Origin: Flavobacterium rakeshii
GTDB taxonomy: Bacteria; Bacteroidota; Bacteroidia; Flavobacteriales; Flavobacteriaceae
Assembly (NCBI RefSeq): GCF_009741375.1
Contig: NZ_WOWP01000033.1
Coordinates: 32,231 to 96,230, forward strand
Length of the DNA: 64,000 bases
Direction: 5' to 3'
Part shown: positions 43,807 through 53,360 of the stretch, piece by piece
Position numbering within the stretch: the first letter of the stretch is position 1
How the letters are laid out: the number at the start of each line of letters is the position of its first letter
Translations under genes and position numbers: made by a program
The notes under the pieces: model-generated
Database searches by the model: none
Told to the model about the DNA's origin: nothing
Seen by the model: only the letters and a program-made list of their open reading frames with translations

Positions 43807-43858
43807 GTTTTTTAAAGCTATCAAGCCTTTACAAATAAATGTTTTTCCAAAAAAACAA

Positions 43859-43878
43859 AGCACCCCGAAATGGAGTGC
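43859..43878 (-). terminator. terminator of the PI-PLC-like gene
   Basis: Seven-bp stem with one G-U pair (43860-43866 with 43872-43878); on the minus strand a U-rich tract follows. Confidence 0.65.
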
Positions 43879-43905
43879 CCTGCCTTGAATAAAACGATAG
43901 AAATG

Positions 43906-44985
43906 TTATTTGGTATTGCCTGTCACAGGATTTGAACGCACAAATGTGTTGTTTTTAAACGATATATGGTAAGTTGATTTGAATAGCTTACTAGGCAAAT
44001 AATAGTCGGTCGTAATAATTTGTGCACCACTATTACAGGCTTTTTCAAAACGGGTATAATCATTATTTCGGGCTTCGGTAGTACCGGCATCAGCCCTGGT
44101 ACGTATTATATAACCTTTTTTAACAAGGTCTTTAATATCAGTATCGGTATCCGGTTCATTTCTAAACAACCACGCAGCTTCAGGAGTACCCGGTTCGGCG
44201 TTTACAAAAACAGCTCGTCCTTTTAATGAAGGATACCCTTCCATGTATAAATCCCTTTTCTCACTATTGTTATCCAGTATAAAAAGAAACTTACCTCTGG
44301 CATCTTTTAGCTTAGGCCAGTTATTGTGTAATACTGCCTCTTCCAGTGTAGCATAATTGCCCTTAACCATATCGGGAGTAATTATTTTATCCCTTCCCAG
44401 TACATTAAATAATACACTATCCATCTCATTAAAAAGTTTAGCTGTAAACTTTTCAGGCTGTGTACCAAAACGGGTAATATCACCGTCTTTAGGTTCAAGT
44501 GTTATAAATACAGGTACATGGTCAGGGTGCGCCTCACTCCATTTTCTTAATTTGGTAAGACAGTCTTCAAAAGTCATACACTGTGACCTGAAATCAATAT
44601 CCGGAATATGAAAAACTTTAAAACCCGGTTTCATCATAGTCCCATCGGGATCATAAGGAGCTACCGGAGGTACAAAGTCAAGTCCTTTAGGATGGGCATA
44701 TTTTCCTCCTTCGCTATCGGCATGTATATCTATTTCAAGATTCCTTAATCCCATATCCAGCTGCTTCTCTATAGCGATATGTTCATACTGTAATCCATAT
44801 ACAGAGTTTGTAGTATCAAGCTTTGCCAGAGCATCAAGCAAGTTTGATTCGATAGCAATTTTATAACTGTTGTGTGACCCTATTACCTGTATTTTATTAA
44901 TAGGTGTATTGTTATCCTGCGCTACAGCACTAAAAAGCGGAGCAGCAAGCATACCAAAAAGAATTGGTTTAAGTAACGATTTCAT
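43906..44985 (-). CDS. secreted calcium-dependent phosphoinositide phospholipase C-like protein
   Basis: A 359-residue protein with signal peptide (ending FSAVAQ) and a PI-PLC TIM-barrel fold of the Pi-PLC-C1 group. Motifs: IGSHNSYK and FHIPDID for the catalytic His pair, LEIDIHAD and VPVFITLEPKDG for acidic ligands, IITTDYYLP near the end. Expected to cleave glycerophospho- or inositol phospholipids outside the cytoplasm. Transcribed away from the ECF/SusCD unit. The real substrate is unknown. Confidence 0.87.
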   Translation of the reverse strand: MKSLLKPILFGMLAAPLFSAVAQDNNTPINKIQVIGSHNSYKIAIESNLLDALAKLDTTNSVYGLQYEHIAIEKQLDMGLRNLEIDIHADSEGGKYAHPKGLDFVPPVAPYDPDGTMMKPGFKVFHIPDIDFRSQCMTFEDCLTKLRKWSEAHPDHVPVFITLEPKDGDITRFGTQPEKFTAKLFNEMDSVLFNVLGRDKIITPDMVKGNYATLEEAVLHNNWPKLKDARGKFLFILDNNSEKRDLYMEGYPSLKGRAVFVNAEPGTPEAAWLFRNEPDTDTDIKDLVKKGYIIRTRADAGTTEARNNDYTRFEKACNSGAQIITTDYYLPSKLFKSTYHISFKNNTFVRSNPVTGNTK

Positions 44986-45208
44986 GGTTGAGAATAATTA
45001 TGGTGAAGTAATGTGACGCAAAGTATAAAAGCCATATTAAGCCTTTGTTATTTAAACAAAAACAAATCAAAATTTTACGAAAACGTTTTACACATCAGTA
45101 TCAGCAAATTAGCTGTATAAGGAATTAATTAAAATATAACTTTCAAATAAAGTACAGTGCGTTTACATTTTCTTATTTAGCATTTTTATACAGCCCCTCT
45201 GTAAACAA

Positions 45209-45739
45209 ATGAAAAGTACTGCCGAGTTTGAAAAAATATACACTGCATACTGGGAGAAACTCTATGTTTTTTCTTTTAAGATAACCCAGGACCGCGACCT
45301 TGCCCAAAATATCGTACAGGATATTTTTATCGATTTTTGGGAAAGGCGAAGTGAGCTCGAAATAAATTCTGTAGAGAATTATCTTTTCAGGGCAGCCAAA
45401 AACCAAATATTTAAACACTACCGCAATAACCGCTTTGACAAAAGCATACCCGAAGAGAAATTTGAAAATTACCTTATAGAAAATATTACTTCAATAGACG
45501 AGGAATTATTAGATAAGCTTTATTCATTACTGGATAAACTACCCGAGAAAAGAAAAGAGATCCTGATAATGTATAAAATTCAGGAAATGGATATAGACCA
45601 GATTGCCGCCCAGCTACAACTATCCAAACAAACCGTAAAAAACCAAATAACATCTGCCCTTAAGCAACTTAGAGCCGAAATGAAAAACATGGATTTTGCT
45701 ACGGCTTTATTGCTATACTTCCTCTTAACTTTTCTTTAA
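45209..45739 (+). CDS. ECF-type RNA polymerase sigma factor
   Basis: A 176-residue sigma-70 family factor with region 2 (FEKIYTAYWEKLYVFSF, DLAQNIVQDIFIDFW) and region 4 (LPEKRKEILIMYKIQEM, IAAQLQLSKQTVKNQI). It precedes a FecR anti-sigma gene and an STN-containing SusC, the standard trans-envelope signalling cascade that induces its own SusCD unit when ligand binds. Confidence 0.94.
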   Translation: MKSTAEFEKIYTAYWEKLYVFSFKITQDRDLAQNIVQDIFIDFWERRSELEINSVENYLFRAAKNQIFKHYRNNRFDKSIPEEKFENYLIENITSIDEELLDKLYSLLDKLPEKRKEILIMYKIQEMDIDQIAAQLQLSKQTVKNQITSALKQLRAEMKNMDFATALLLYFLLTFL

Positions 45740-45803
45740 CAATATCGTAATAATTCACGATAGTACTATTTACTCCCTGTGGTACTTATAGACGAATTAG
45801 ACT

Positions 45804-46745
45804 ATGATGATTAAAAAAGTAAAACATTATCTGGAAAACCTTATCGAAAAAAGTACAGATAAGACCGCTTCTCAAAAAGAAGAACAATTGTTAGAAAACT
45901 TTGTTCAGCACGAGTATTCCCATAATAATGACTGGGACGAAACTACTATGGGCAACAAGGATGATGTTAACAATACCATTTACGGTAAAATAAACGATAG
46001 CATTAACAGCGAAACTAAAGTAAGAAAGCTATGGCCTGCTTACCTTAAATATTTAGCCGCCGCCTGTGTGGTAGCCGCTGCCGGAGCCTTTTTCTTTCTG
46101 AAAAATGATCCACAGGCTAAAATGCTGGCAATACAAACTACAAATACTATGGACTCCCTTAAACTGGGAGACGGTTCTACCATATTCCTGGCTGCTAACT
46201 CACAGTTATCATACCCTGAAAACTTTACAGGAGATGAGCGTAATGTAACCCTACTACAGGGAAATGCCTTTTTTAAAGTAGCTAAAGACCCTTCGCATCC
46301 TTTTGTTATAAAATCAGGAGATATTAAAACCAAAGTACTGGGTACTTCTTTCCATATAAAATTATGCAAAGAGAACTGTAATGTTACCGTGGTTACCGGT
46401 AAGGTAAATGTGTCATCGGCCGGAGAGAGTGTTGACCTGCTTCCAAACGAGGAAGCCGTTTATAACAACAATAAACTAACCAAGCAAGTTGTATCACAAA
46501 CCATTTTAGCCGACTGGTATAAGGAGGATATAGAGCTTAATGATGTAAAACTGGAAGAGGTGTTCACATTACTTCGCTATAAGTATGGTGTAACAGTAGA
46601 TCTTAAAGAAGATGAAATACTTAATACCCGACTAACGGTTTACATTAAAAATAAAGCATCACTAGACAGCATTTTAGAACAGATAAACTACATAACAAAT
46701 CAAAAATTTAAAGCCTATGACGATATAATAAAAACTACTAAGTAA
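45804..46745 (+). CDS. FecR-family anti-sigma factor
   Basis: Single-pass inner-membrane protein of 313 residues: cytoplasmic N-terminal part (1-80), helix (about 82-100, YLKYLAAACVVAAAGAFFFL), periplasmic FecR domain (MDSLKLGDGSTIFLAANSQL, VTLLQGNAFFKVAKD, TKVLGTSFHI) and a C-terminal DUF4974-type domain that meets the receptor STN domain. Expected to hold or activate sigma factor 45209-45739. Confidence 0.93.
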   Translation: MMIKKVKHYLENLIEKSTDKTASQKEEQLLENFVQHEYSHNNDWDETTMGNKDDVNNTIYGKINDSINSETKVRKLWPAYLKYLAAACVVAAAGAFFFLKNDPQAKMLAIQTTNTMDSLKLGDGSTIFLAANSQLSYPENFTGDERNVTLLQGNAFFKVAKDPSHPFVIKSGDIKTKVLGTSFHIKLCKENCNVTVVTGKVNVSSAGESVDLLPNEEAVYNNNKLTKQVVSQTILADWYKEDIELNDVKLEEVFTLLRYKYGVTVDLKEDEILNTRLTVYIKNKASLDSILEQINYITNQKFKAYDDIIKTTK

Positions 46746-46766
46746 AACACAGCTCTAATAAAAAAA

Positions 46767-46793
46767 ACCGCAGTTGGTGCGAACAACTACGGT
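46767..46793 (+). promoter_or_regulatory. leader hairpin upstream of susC
   Basis: Ten-bp stem with one mismatch (46767-46776 with 46784-46793) between the fecR stop and the susC start, not followed by a T run. May be an mRNA-processing or attenuation element. Confidence 0.45.
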
Positions 46794-46835
46794 CTTATAT
46801 AAAATTAAGCCATCGTAAAACCAATAACTTAAAAC

Positions 46836-49800
46836 ATGTATTCTAAATTTACTTCTTTTAAGCTAAAAAACACATTTTTTTTAGTGACAATGCTTCTGAC
46901 CTTTATAGTCGGTCAGGCAGGCGTGTTAAATAACCCGCCAAAGGTAAGCTTTAAAACAGAAAAAGCAACCCTGGTGACTATTTTTTCAACTCTAAGTGAG
47001 CAATCTAACTACAAGTTTAGCTATGGTGAAAGCATCATAGAAGACAAAAACCTTTATACGGTATCATACTCTGCTACAGCGGTAGAAAAAGTACTAAATG
47101 ACCTTTCAAAAAAAGCTCATTTTACATACAGTATAAACAACAAACTGGTACTTATTAAAAAACAGGCTGCCGATAAAAAACTATCGGAAGTTCAGCAAGC
47201 TGTAAAAGGTAAAGTACTGGATGAAAACGGAATGGCATTACCAGGTGCTACTGTTATGGAAGCAGGTACTACTAATATAGTATCTACTGATATGGACGGT
47301 GCCTTTACAATCATGGTAGCTCAGGGAAAAACTCTTGAAATATCTTTCATAGGGTACAAAACTCAAAGTATTGTTGTTACCGGAAATAACATTTCGGTAC
47401 AAATGGAATCAAACGCTTCAGAACTTGACGAGATTGTAGTAGTAGGTTACGGTAAGCAAACTAAGGCCGACCTTACCGGATCGGTAACACAACTTGAGGA
47501 AGGAAACTTCAGAAAAGGAGTTAACGTTTCTGCCGATCAGTTATTACAGGGTAAAGTTGCCGGTGTAAGAGTTGTTCAGTCAAGTGGTGAGCCGGGTGCT
47601 CCAATGGATGTAACCATTCGTGGTGTGGGCTCAATAAGAAGTGGTAGTACTCCCCTTTTTGTTGTAGATGGTGTGCCTCTTACTAATGATGATGCCAGCC
47701 CTGCCGGACAGGATGTTGGTTTTGGTAGCTCAAGAGCTAAAAACCCGCTTAACTTCCTTAACACAAGTGATATCGAATCTATAAGTGTACTTAAAGATGC
47801 TTCTGCTGCTGCAATTTATGGAGCAAGGGGTTCTAACGGTGTAGTTATAATCACTACTAAAAAAGGTAAAAAAGGTGAAGCCGGTTTCACGGTAGATTCT
47901 TACTTAGGTTTCTCTAAAGTTTCAAAAAAGCTTGATGTACTTTCTGCCAGCGAATACAGAAATGCGCTTACAGATCCTGCTTTTGACCACGGTGGAAATA
48001 CCGACTGGCAGGATGTAATATACAGAAGCGCCGTTACTAAAAACAATGTAATGTCGTTTTCAAAACAAACCGATACCGGTAACTACTATGTATCACTTGG
48101 ACAAATGGACCAGGAAGGTGTAGTAAACAATAGTAAGTTTAAGCGTACTTCGGGAAGAATTAATGCTTCTGAATCGTTTTTTGACAAGCGTTTACGCGTT
48201 AGTGCAAACCTTACTGCCAGTGAGACTGTAGATAACGGTGTACCTACCAGTGATGACGGTGGTTCTAACGGACAACTTATTATTCACACTCTTATGGCAA
48301 ACCCTACACAACCGGTATTTGATGAAAACGGGGAGTATCAAAACTTCAACATGAATGCACATTATAACCCTGCTTACCTTTTAAGCATTTATAATGACGA
48401 AACACGTACAATAAGAGTATTAGGTAATTTTGAAGCTTCATTACGACTTGCAAAAGGTTTAGATTATAAACTTAACGTTGGTGTAGACCGTTCAATGTCA
48501 GAAAGAAATACTACTATTAATCGTAACGTAACCGACCTTAACCAAATTGGTAAATACGTTCAGGGTAACCTTGAGTCTAAAAGTTCACTTATAGAAGATT
48601 ATCTAACTTACAACTGGTTTAATGATAAGCATAAAATAGAAGCTCTGGCTGGTTTCTCTTACCAAAAGTTTGAAAGATCGGGAACAAGCTTTAGTGTTGA
48701 AGATCTGGAAGAAGGTATAAATCCTGCAATCAATCCCGGCTCTGCTGGTGATAGAACAGGAATGACCGGTTTTGCTCAGGAAAACGAGCTACAGTCGTTC
48801 TTTGGTAGGGTTAACTACGCTTTCAACAAAAAATATCTTGTTACCGCTTCGATGAGAGCCGATGGTTCTACCCGATTTGGTGAAAATAATAAGTATGGTT
48901 ACTTCCCGTCGTTTGCAGGAGGTTGGGTAATTTCTCAGGAAAATTTCCTTAAAGAAAATAAAATAATAGAAAACCTGAAACTTAGGGCAAGCTGGGGACA
49001 AACCGGTAACCAGGAAGTACAAAATAAAATTACAAAAGCAAGTTATTCTATTAACGGAGCAGACGGTTATTACCTTTATGATGATTTAGGTCTTGTTAAC
49101 GGTTTAACTTTCTCCAGAACTCCAAACCCAGATCTTAAATGGGAGGTTGTTACTCAATTTGATTTAGGTATTGACTTTAGCTTATGGAACGGTAAATTAT
49201 ATGGTACACTTGATTACTTTAATAAAACAACTACAGATGCTATTCTAAACATACCTTCTCCATTACTTAGTGCAACACCTGATATTTGGGTAAATATTGA
49301 CGGAGAAATTGTAAACAAAGGTTTTGAATTTATGTTAGGCTCTAAAATAGTTGACAACGGTGACTTTAAATGGTCGGTTGATTTTAACGGAGCTACACTT
49401 GACAACGAAGTGAAAAACCTTCCTGTTTCAGAAATCCTATCGGGTAGTATATCAGGTCCTGGTCAGTCGGGAGTACTAGCAAACATATATAAAAGCGGAT
49501 ATGCTGCCGGTTCATTCTACCTTATTGAACACGAAGGATTTGATGAAAACGGTGTAGAAATATTTAAAGATCAAAATGGTGATGGTGCCATTACCGGAGA
49601 TGACCGTGTAATAATAGAAGGTGCATTACCTAAGTTCACTTATGGTATTAACAGCCAGATGAGTTACAAAAACTTTGACTTTTCTTTCTCTATCATTGGA
49701 CAAACAGGCGGATATCTTGTAAACAACACAGGTCTAAATGCACTTAACATCAATAACCTTGCATCAGACAGGAATACGGCCAGTGATTATTACAACTCCG

Positions 49801-50096
49801 GAGCTAATCCTGCAAATGCACCTTTACTGTCTACCCTTTATCTTGAAAAATCAGATTTCTTACGATTAAACTCAGCCCGTTTAGGTTACAACTTTAAAAT
49901 TAATGACATCAACTGGTTACAGGGACTTAACCTGTATGTAACAGGTCAAAACCTGTTTACAATCACAAACTATAGTGGTTATGATCCGCTAATTAACAGT
50001 GCAAAAGCAAGCGGAGGTAACCAGTCACTGGGTATTGACTACTCTAGTTACCCTAGTGCAAGAACAATTATTCTAGGTGCAACTCTAAAATTATAA
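46836..50096 (+). CDS. SusC/RagA-family TonB-linked outer-membrane protein with STN domain
   Basis: Outer-membrane importer of 1086 residues. A signal (about 1-28) is followed by an STN signalling domain (about 35-105, KATLVTIFSTLSEQSNYKFS), a carboxypeptidase-like domain (VKGKVLDENGMALPGATVME), plug (ELDEIVVVGYGKQTKADLTG, VTIRGVGSIRSGSTPLFVVD, IESISVLKDASAAAIYGARG) and barrel ending IILGATLKL. Partner of the SusD lipoprotein encoded 3 bp downstream. The cargo is unknown; the neighbouring phosphohydrolases hint at phosphorylated organic compounds. Confidence 0.95.
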   Translation: MYSKFTSFKLKNTFFLVTMLLTFIVGQAGVLNNPPKVSFKTEKATLVTIFSTLSEQSNYKFSYGESIIEDKNLYTVSYSATAVEKVLNDLSKKAHFTYSINNKLVLIKKQAADKKLSEVQQAVKGKVLDENGMALPGATVMEAGTTNIVSTDMDGAFTIMVAQGKTLEISFIGYKTQSIVVTGNNISVQMESNASELDEIVVVGYGKQTKADLTGSVTQLEEGNFRKGVNVSADQLLQGKVAGVRVVQSSGEPGAPMDVTIRGVGSIRSGSTPLFVVDGVPLTNDDASPAGQDVGFGSSRAKNPLNFLNTSDIESISVLKDASAAAIYGARGSNGVVIITTKKGKKGEAGFTVDSYLGFSKVSKKLDVLSASEYRNALTDPAFDHGGNTDWQDVIYRSAVTKNNVMSFSKQTDTGNYYVSLGQMDQEGVVNNSKFKRTSGRINASESFFDKRLRVSANLTASETVDNGVPTSDDGGSNGQLIIHTLMANPTQPVFDENGEYQNFNMNAHYNPAYLLSIYNDETRTIRVLGNFEASLRLAKGLDYKLNVGVDRSMSERNTTINRNVTDLNQIGKYVQGNLESKSSLIEDYLTYNWFNDKHKIEALAGFSYQKFERSGTSFSVEDLEEGINPAINPGSAGDRTGMTGFAQENELQSFFGRVNYAFNKKYLVTASMRADGSTRFGENNKYGYFPSFAGGWVISQENFLKENKIIENLKLRASWGQTGNQEVQNKITKASYSINGADGYYLYDDLGLVNGLTFSRTPNPDLKWEVVTQFDLGIDFSLWNGKLYGTLDYFNKTTTDAILNIPSPLLSATPDIWVNIDGEIVNKGFEFMLGSKIVDNGDFKWSVDFNGATLDNEVKNLPVSEILSGSISGPGQSGVLANIYKSGYAAGSFYLIEHEGFDENGVEIFKDQNGDGAITGDDRVIIEGALPKFTYGINSQMSYKNFDFSFSIIGQTGGYLVNNTGLNALNINNLASDRNTASDYYNSGANPANAPLLSTLYLEKSDFLRLNSARLGYNFKINDINWLQGLNLYVTGQNLFTITNYSGYDPLINSAKASGGNQSLGIDYSSYPSARTIILGATLKL

Positions 50097-50099
50097 AAA

Positions 50100-51869
50100 A
50101 TGAAAAAGAATAAAATATTTACAGTAAAAAGTATAGCAGTAGCACTTGCAGCACTGACTTTGGCAAGCTGTACCGACTTAGAAGAAGTAGTGCTTGACGA
50201 AGTATTAGATGAAAATGTATATAGTGTAGACGGTGCTCTTGCATCTGCATATGACAGATTAGGTGACGGAACTTTTGTAGATAATGGCGGTATGTTTGCC
50301 ATGCAGGAATATACTACTGATATAGCACTTTTACCTACCCGTGGTAGTGACTGGGGTGATGGTGGTAAATGGCGTACAATGCACGAGTTTACCTGGACAC
50401 CAAGCAGCGCTGTTGTTACAGATAACTGGACTAGACTTACCAGTGGTATTACCCGTTCGTTAATCGCTATAAAAGCCGTTACTGAAAGTGATATTACCAA
50501 TAAAGAAATGTTTCTTGCAGAAGCAAACGGACTATTGGCATTTTATACCTATTATACTTTAGACCTTTACGGACAGGCTCCTTACCGTGATCCTCTTGAT
50601 GGTAATGCTCCTGTTGAAATACTACAGGCAGCTGATGCTATTGACGGACTTATTGAAGATGTTGAAGCTATTATCCCTGATTTAGCCGAGCTTGGACAAA
50701 ACCAAACTCACACCGGAAGATTTACAAAAGAAGCTGCTTATGCACTTCTTGCTGATATGTACCTTAACCGTGCTGTTTATAAAGATCGCTATAATGCAAG
50801 TTCATCTTTCAATTTTAACGAAACCGCTGTAGATGGTAACGGTACTGATATGGACAGGGTAATTTACTACACCTCTCTACTTATCGATTCTGGTAAATTT
50901 AGCCTTAACCCTAACTTCTTTGATAATTTCTCTATCAATAATTCAGGAGGTCAGGAACACATTTTTGTAGTAGTACAAAAAATAGACAACATCCGTAACG
51001 GTGATAACGATCTTGGTTATATGTGTGTGGCTCGTAACCAAAGACCTTCACCTGCTAACAGGGGTACTAACGGTGCATGTACAACTCCTGAGTTTTTTGC
51101 AAGCTGGGATGGTAATCATGATGACCCAAGGTTTTCAAGAAAATACCAGTACAGTGATGGTACATGGTTTATGAATGATGGTACCGATGTTAGTGTGCCG
51201 GCTTCAGATCTTGTACCGGGTAGCAGCGACCTACCTTGGTTCCACTTTAACAGCGGATTACTTTTCGATCAGCAGTACGGTCCTAAACTTACTCAGGCGG
51301 GTGGTTTTGAAATGACAGACGACGGAAGAATTAAAGTATCTCAGTTATTCATGGAGAAAAGTTCTAATACTCCTATGGTGTTTACTCCTGAGCTTAATTT
51401 TGATAACCCTTCTCAGGCAGTATTTGCTCAGGATCAGATTAACCGTGGTGTACGTATCTTCAAGTTTGAGTACGACCCTGAACAAGGTAACGGATCTAGC
51501 AATGTTGATATCCCTTTATACCGTTTAGGAGGTATTTATACTATGAGAGCCGAAGCTTACTTACGTAAAGGAAATAACGGTTCTGCCCTTGCAGATATGA
51601 ATATGCTTAGAACTTCAAGAACAAGAGAAGCACTTTTCGGAAATGTTCCGGGTACAGCTATCTCTTCTATTGATGCCGATATTTTATACAAAGAAATAGG
51701 GTTTGAACTTTACTGGGAAATGAAAAGAAGACCACAAATGGTACGTTTCGGTAAATTCGATCTTTCTTACACAGCAAAAGCTGCAACACAGCCATTTAGA
51801 AGGGTATTCCCTATACCTCAACAGGCAATGGATGTTACAGATGAACTAGAACAAAATTTAGGTTATTAG
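50100..51869 (+). CDS. SusD/RagB-family nutrient-binding lipoprotein
   Basis: Surface lipoprotein of 589 residues with lipobox LTLASC (C near residue 23), an alpha-helical TPR-like SusD core and the C-terminal signature GFELYWEMKRRPQMVRFGKF and FPIPQQAMDV. Together with SusC it captures and imports an oligomeric or otherwise large substrate. Strong terminator follows at 51896. Confidence 0.94.
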   Translation: MKKNKIFTVKSIAVALAALTLASCTDLEEVVLDEVLDENVYSVDGALASAYDRLGDGTFVDNGGMFAMQEYTTDIALLPTRGSDWGDGGKWRTMHEFTWTPSSAVVTDNWTRLTSGITRSLIAIKAVTESDITNKEMFLAEANGLLAFYTYYTLDLYGQAPYRDPLDGNAPVEILQAADAIDGLIEDVEAIIPDLAELGQNQTHTGRFTKEAAYALLADMYLNRAVYKDRYNASSSFNFNETAVDGNGTDMDRVIYYTSLLIDSGKFSLNPNFFDNFSINNSGGQEHIFVVVQKIDNIRNGDNDLGYMCVARNQRPSPANRGTNGACTTPEFFASWDGNHDDPRFSRKYQYSDGTWFMNDGTDVSVPASDLVPGSSDLPWFHFNSGLLFDQQYGPKLTQAGGFEMTDDGRIKVSQLFMEKSSNTPMVFTPELNFDNPSQAVFAQDQINRGVRIFKFEYDPEQGNGSSNVDIPLYRLGGIYTMRAEAYLRKGNNGSALADMNMLRTSRTREALFGNVPGTAISSIDADILYKEIGFELYWEMKRRPQMVRFGKFDLSYTAKAATQPFRRVFPIPQQAMDVTDELEQNLGY

Positions 51870-51895
51870 CATTATATTGTTTTCAGTGAAAAAAG

Positions 51896-51921
51896 ACTCC
51901 GGCTCACGCCGGAGTTTTTTT
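51896..51921 (+). terminator. terminator of the susCD unit
   Basis: Eight-bp GC-rich perfect stem with TCAC loop (51896-51903, 51908-51915) followed by a run of T. Confidence 0.93.
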
Positions 51922-51991
51922 ATCCTCTTATCTAAAAATACTGTTTAGGTTTTGATTACTATATTTATACTACAAATCTAAACTAACTAAA

Positions 51992-52564
51992 ATGGAACGG
52001 GAAGCATTAATAAAGTTTATAAAACAAACCATCCCTATATCTCAAAAAGAAGCAGCTACTATTTCGGCGGCATTTGAACCCGTTACCTACAGCAAAGGAG
52101 ATTACCTCCTCCATCAAAATGAGATAAGTGATACTTACCTATATCTTGAAAAAGGACTCATGAGAACTTTTTTATTTGATACCGATGGTAACGAAATAAC
52201 TACCGATTTCCATAAAGAAAATAATGTGGTTTTTGAGGTTACTTCTTTTTTTAACAGAGTAGCTTCTCAGGCTAATATTCAGGCTGTAACTAATTGCAGG
52301 GGCTACAGGTTATCATACAGTGAACTCAATACTCTTTTTCATAACAAGCCCGAGTTTCGTGACTTTGGAAGAGCTATATTAGTAAAAGAATTTATAAAGT
52401 CTAAAGAACGTAACTATGGTATGATAAATAAAACTGCCGAAGAACGCTACAAAGCACTTATAACAAACGATAATAAAATATTACAATATGCCCCATTAAA
52501 ACACATTGCATCTTATTTAGGCATTACCGATAGTACTCTTAGCCGACTAAGAGGTAAACTGTAA
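51992..52564 (+). CDS. Crp/Fnr-family transcription regulator
   Basis: A 190-residue protein with an N-terminal cyclic-nucleotide-binding-like beta-roll (about 10-125, YSKGDYLLHQNEISDTYLYLEKGLMR) and a C-terminal helix-turn-helix (YAPLKHIASYLGITDSTLSRLRGKL). It has no Cys cluster for oxygen sensing, so it belongs to the broad Bacteroidota group of unknown ligand. It has its own position between a terminator and a membrane-protein gene; no clear evidence links it to the hemN palindrome. Confidence 0.9.
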   Translation: MEREALIKFIKQTIPISQKEAATISAAFEPVTYSKGDYLLHQNEISDTYLYLEKGLMRTFLFDTDGNEITTDFHKENNVVFEVTSFFNRVASQANIQAVTNCRGYRLSYSELNTLFHNKPEFRDFGRAILVKEFIKSKERNYGMINKTAEERYKALITNDNKILQYAPLKHIASYLGITDSTLSRLRGKL

Positions 52565-52636
52565 AACTTATTTCTTGCCTTTTGTCAAGAACCAAATAAA
52601 GGCTTAAACAGAAATTTGTATTGTAAACACTTTATT

Positions 52637-53311
52637 ATGGTACAAATTTCAACTCCGGCTGCGATAGGGTTTATTATAACCACAGTAATTACCGTATTCT
52701 TTTTATACAAAGCCACAAAAAGCATAAAAACACTCATCATCATAGCTCTATGGATGATTGTAACTACAATACTGGCTTTTAAAGGCTTTTACAGCAATAC
52801 AAAGGAATATCCGCCACACTTTATATTTTTAATTGCTCCAGGTGTCTTATTTGCTCTCATAACAGGTATTGGAAAATCACTCTCAAAAGACAGAGTCAGC
52901 ACCTTACTTAAATGGCTTACAATACTCCATATTATCCGTATACCAGTAGAGTTACTATTATTCTGTCTATATAAAAATGGCGTAATACCTCACCTCATGA
53001 CATTTGAAGGATACAACTTCGATATCATTTCGGGTATTACCGCACCCATTATCTATTACTTTATCTTTATTAAAAAAGGGCTTGATTATAAGTACCTTTT
53101 AGTGTGGAATATCATTTGCTTAACCCTACTTATAAACATTGTAACCATAGCCGTTTTAAGCGCCCCTACTCCATTCCAAAAACTGGCTTTTAACCATCCA
53201 AATGTAGGGGTAACCTACTTCCCTTATGTATGGTTACCGGCTGTAATTGTCCCTATAGTTTTGTACTCTCATATTATATCCATTCGACAATTACATAAAT
53301 CAATAAAATAA
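52637..53311 (+). CDS. multi-pass membrane protein of unknown function
   Basis: Hydrophobic protein of 224 residues from ATG 52637 (the TTG at 52616 adds a poor N-terminus). About seven transmembrane helices with short loops; basic residues follow helix 1 (YKATKSIKTL), and the protein ends with IRQLHKSIK. I do not recognise the family. It follows the Crp/Fnr gene by 72 bp, an arrangement often seen where the regulator controls the membrane protein. Confidence 0.7.
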   Translation: MVQISTPAAIGFIITTVITVFFLYKATKSIKTLIIIALWMIVTTILAFKGFYSNTKEYPPHFIFLIAPGVLFALITGIGKSLSKDRVSTLLKWLTILHIIRIPVELLLFCLYKNGVIPHLMTFEGYNFDIISGITAPIIYYFIFIKKGLDYKYLLVWNIICLTLLINIVTIAVLSAPTPFQKLAFNHPNVGVTYFPYVWLPAVIVPIVLYSHIISIRQLHKSIK

Positions 53312-53314
53312 AAA

Positions 53315-53336
53315 AGGCCGGTATTACTACCGGCCT
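53315..53336. terminator. bidirectional terminator between convergent genes
   Basis: Nine-bp perfect stem (53315-53323 with 53328-53336), 4-nt loop. A T-rich tract follows on both strands, stronger on the minus strand. Confidence 0.9.
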
Positions 53337-53360
53337 CCTTTTCATAAAATTATGTGTGTA

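Noticed and set aside
45790..45798. Lone LytTR-like half-site GACGAATTA before fecR
   Set aside because: No partner half-site 21 bp to either side and no -7 element at the expected distance.
51992..52564. Assigning the Crp/Fnr protein as the regulator of hemN
   Set aside because: It lacks Fnr-type cysteines and is 45 kb from the palindrome; nothing in the sequence links the two.
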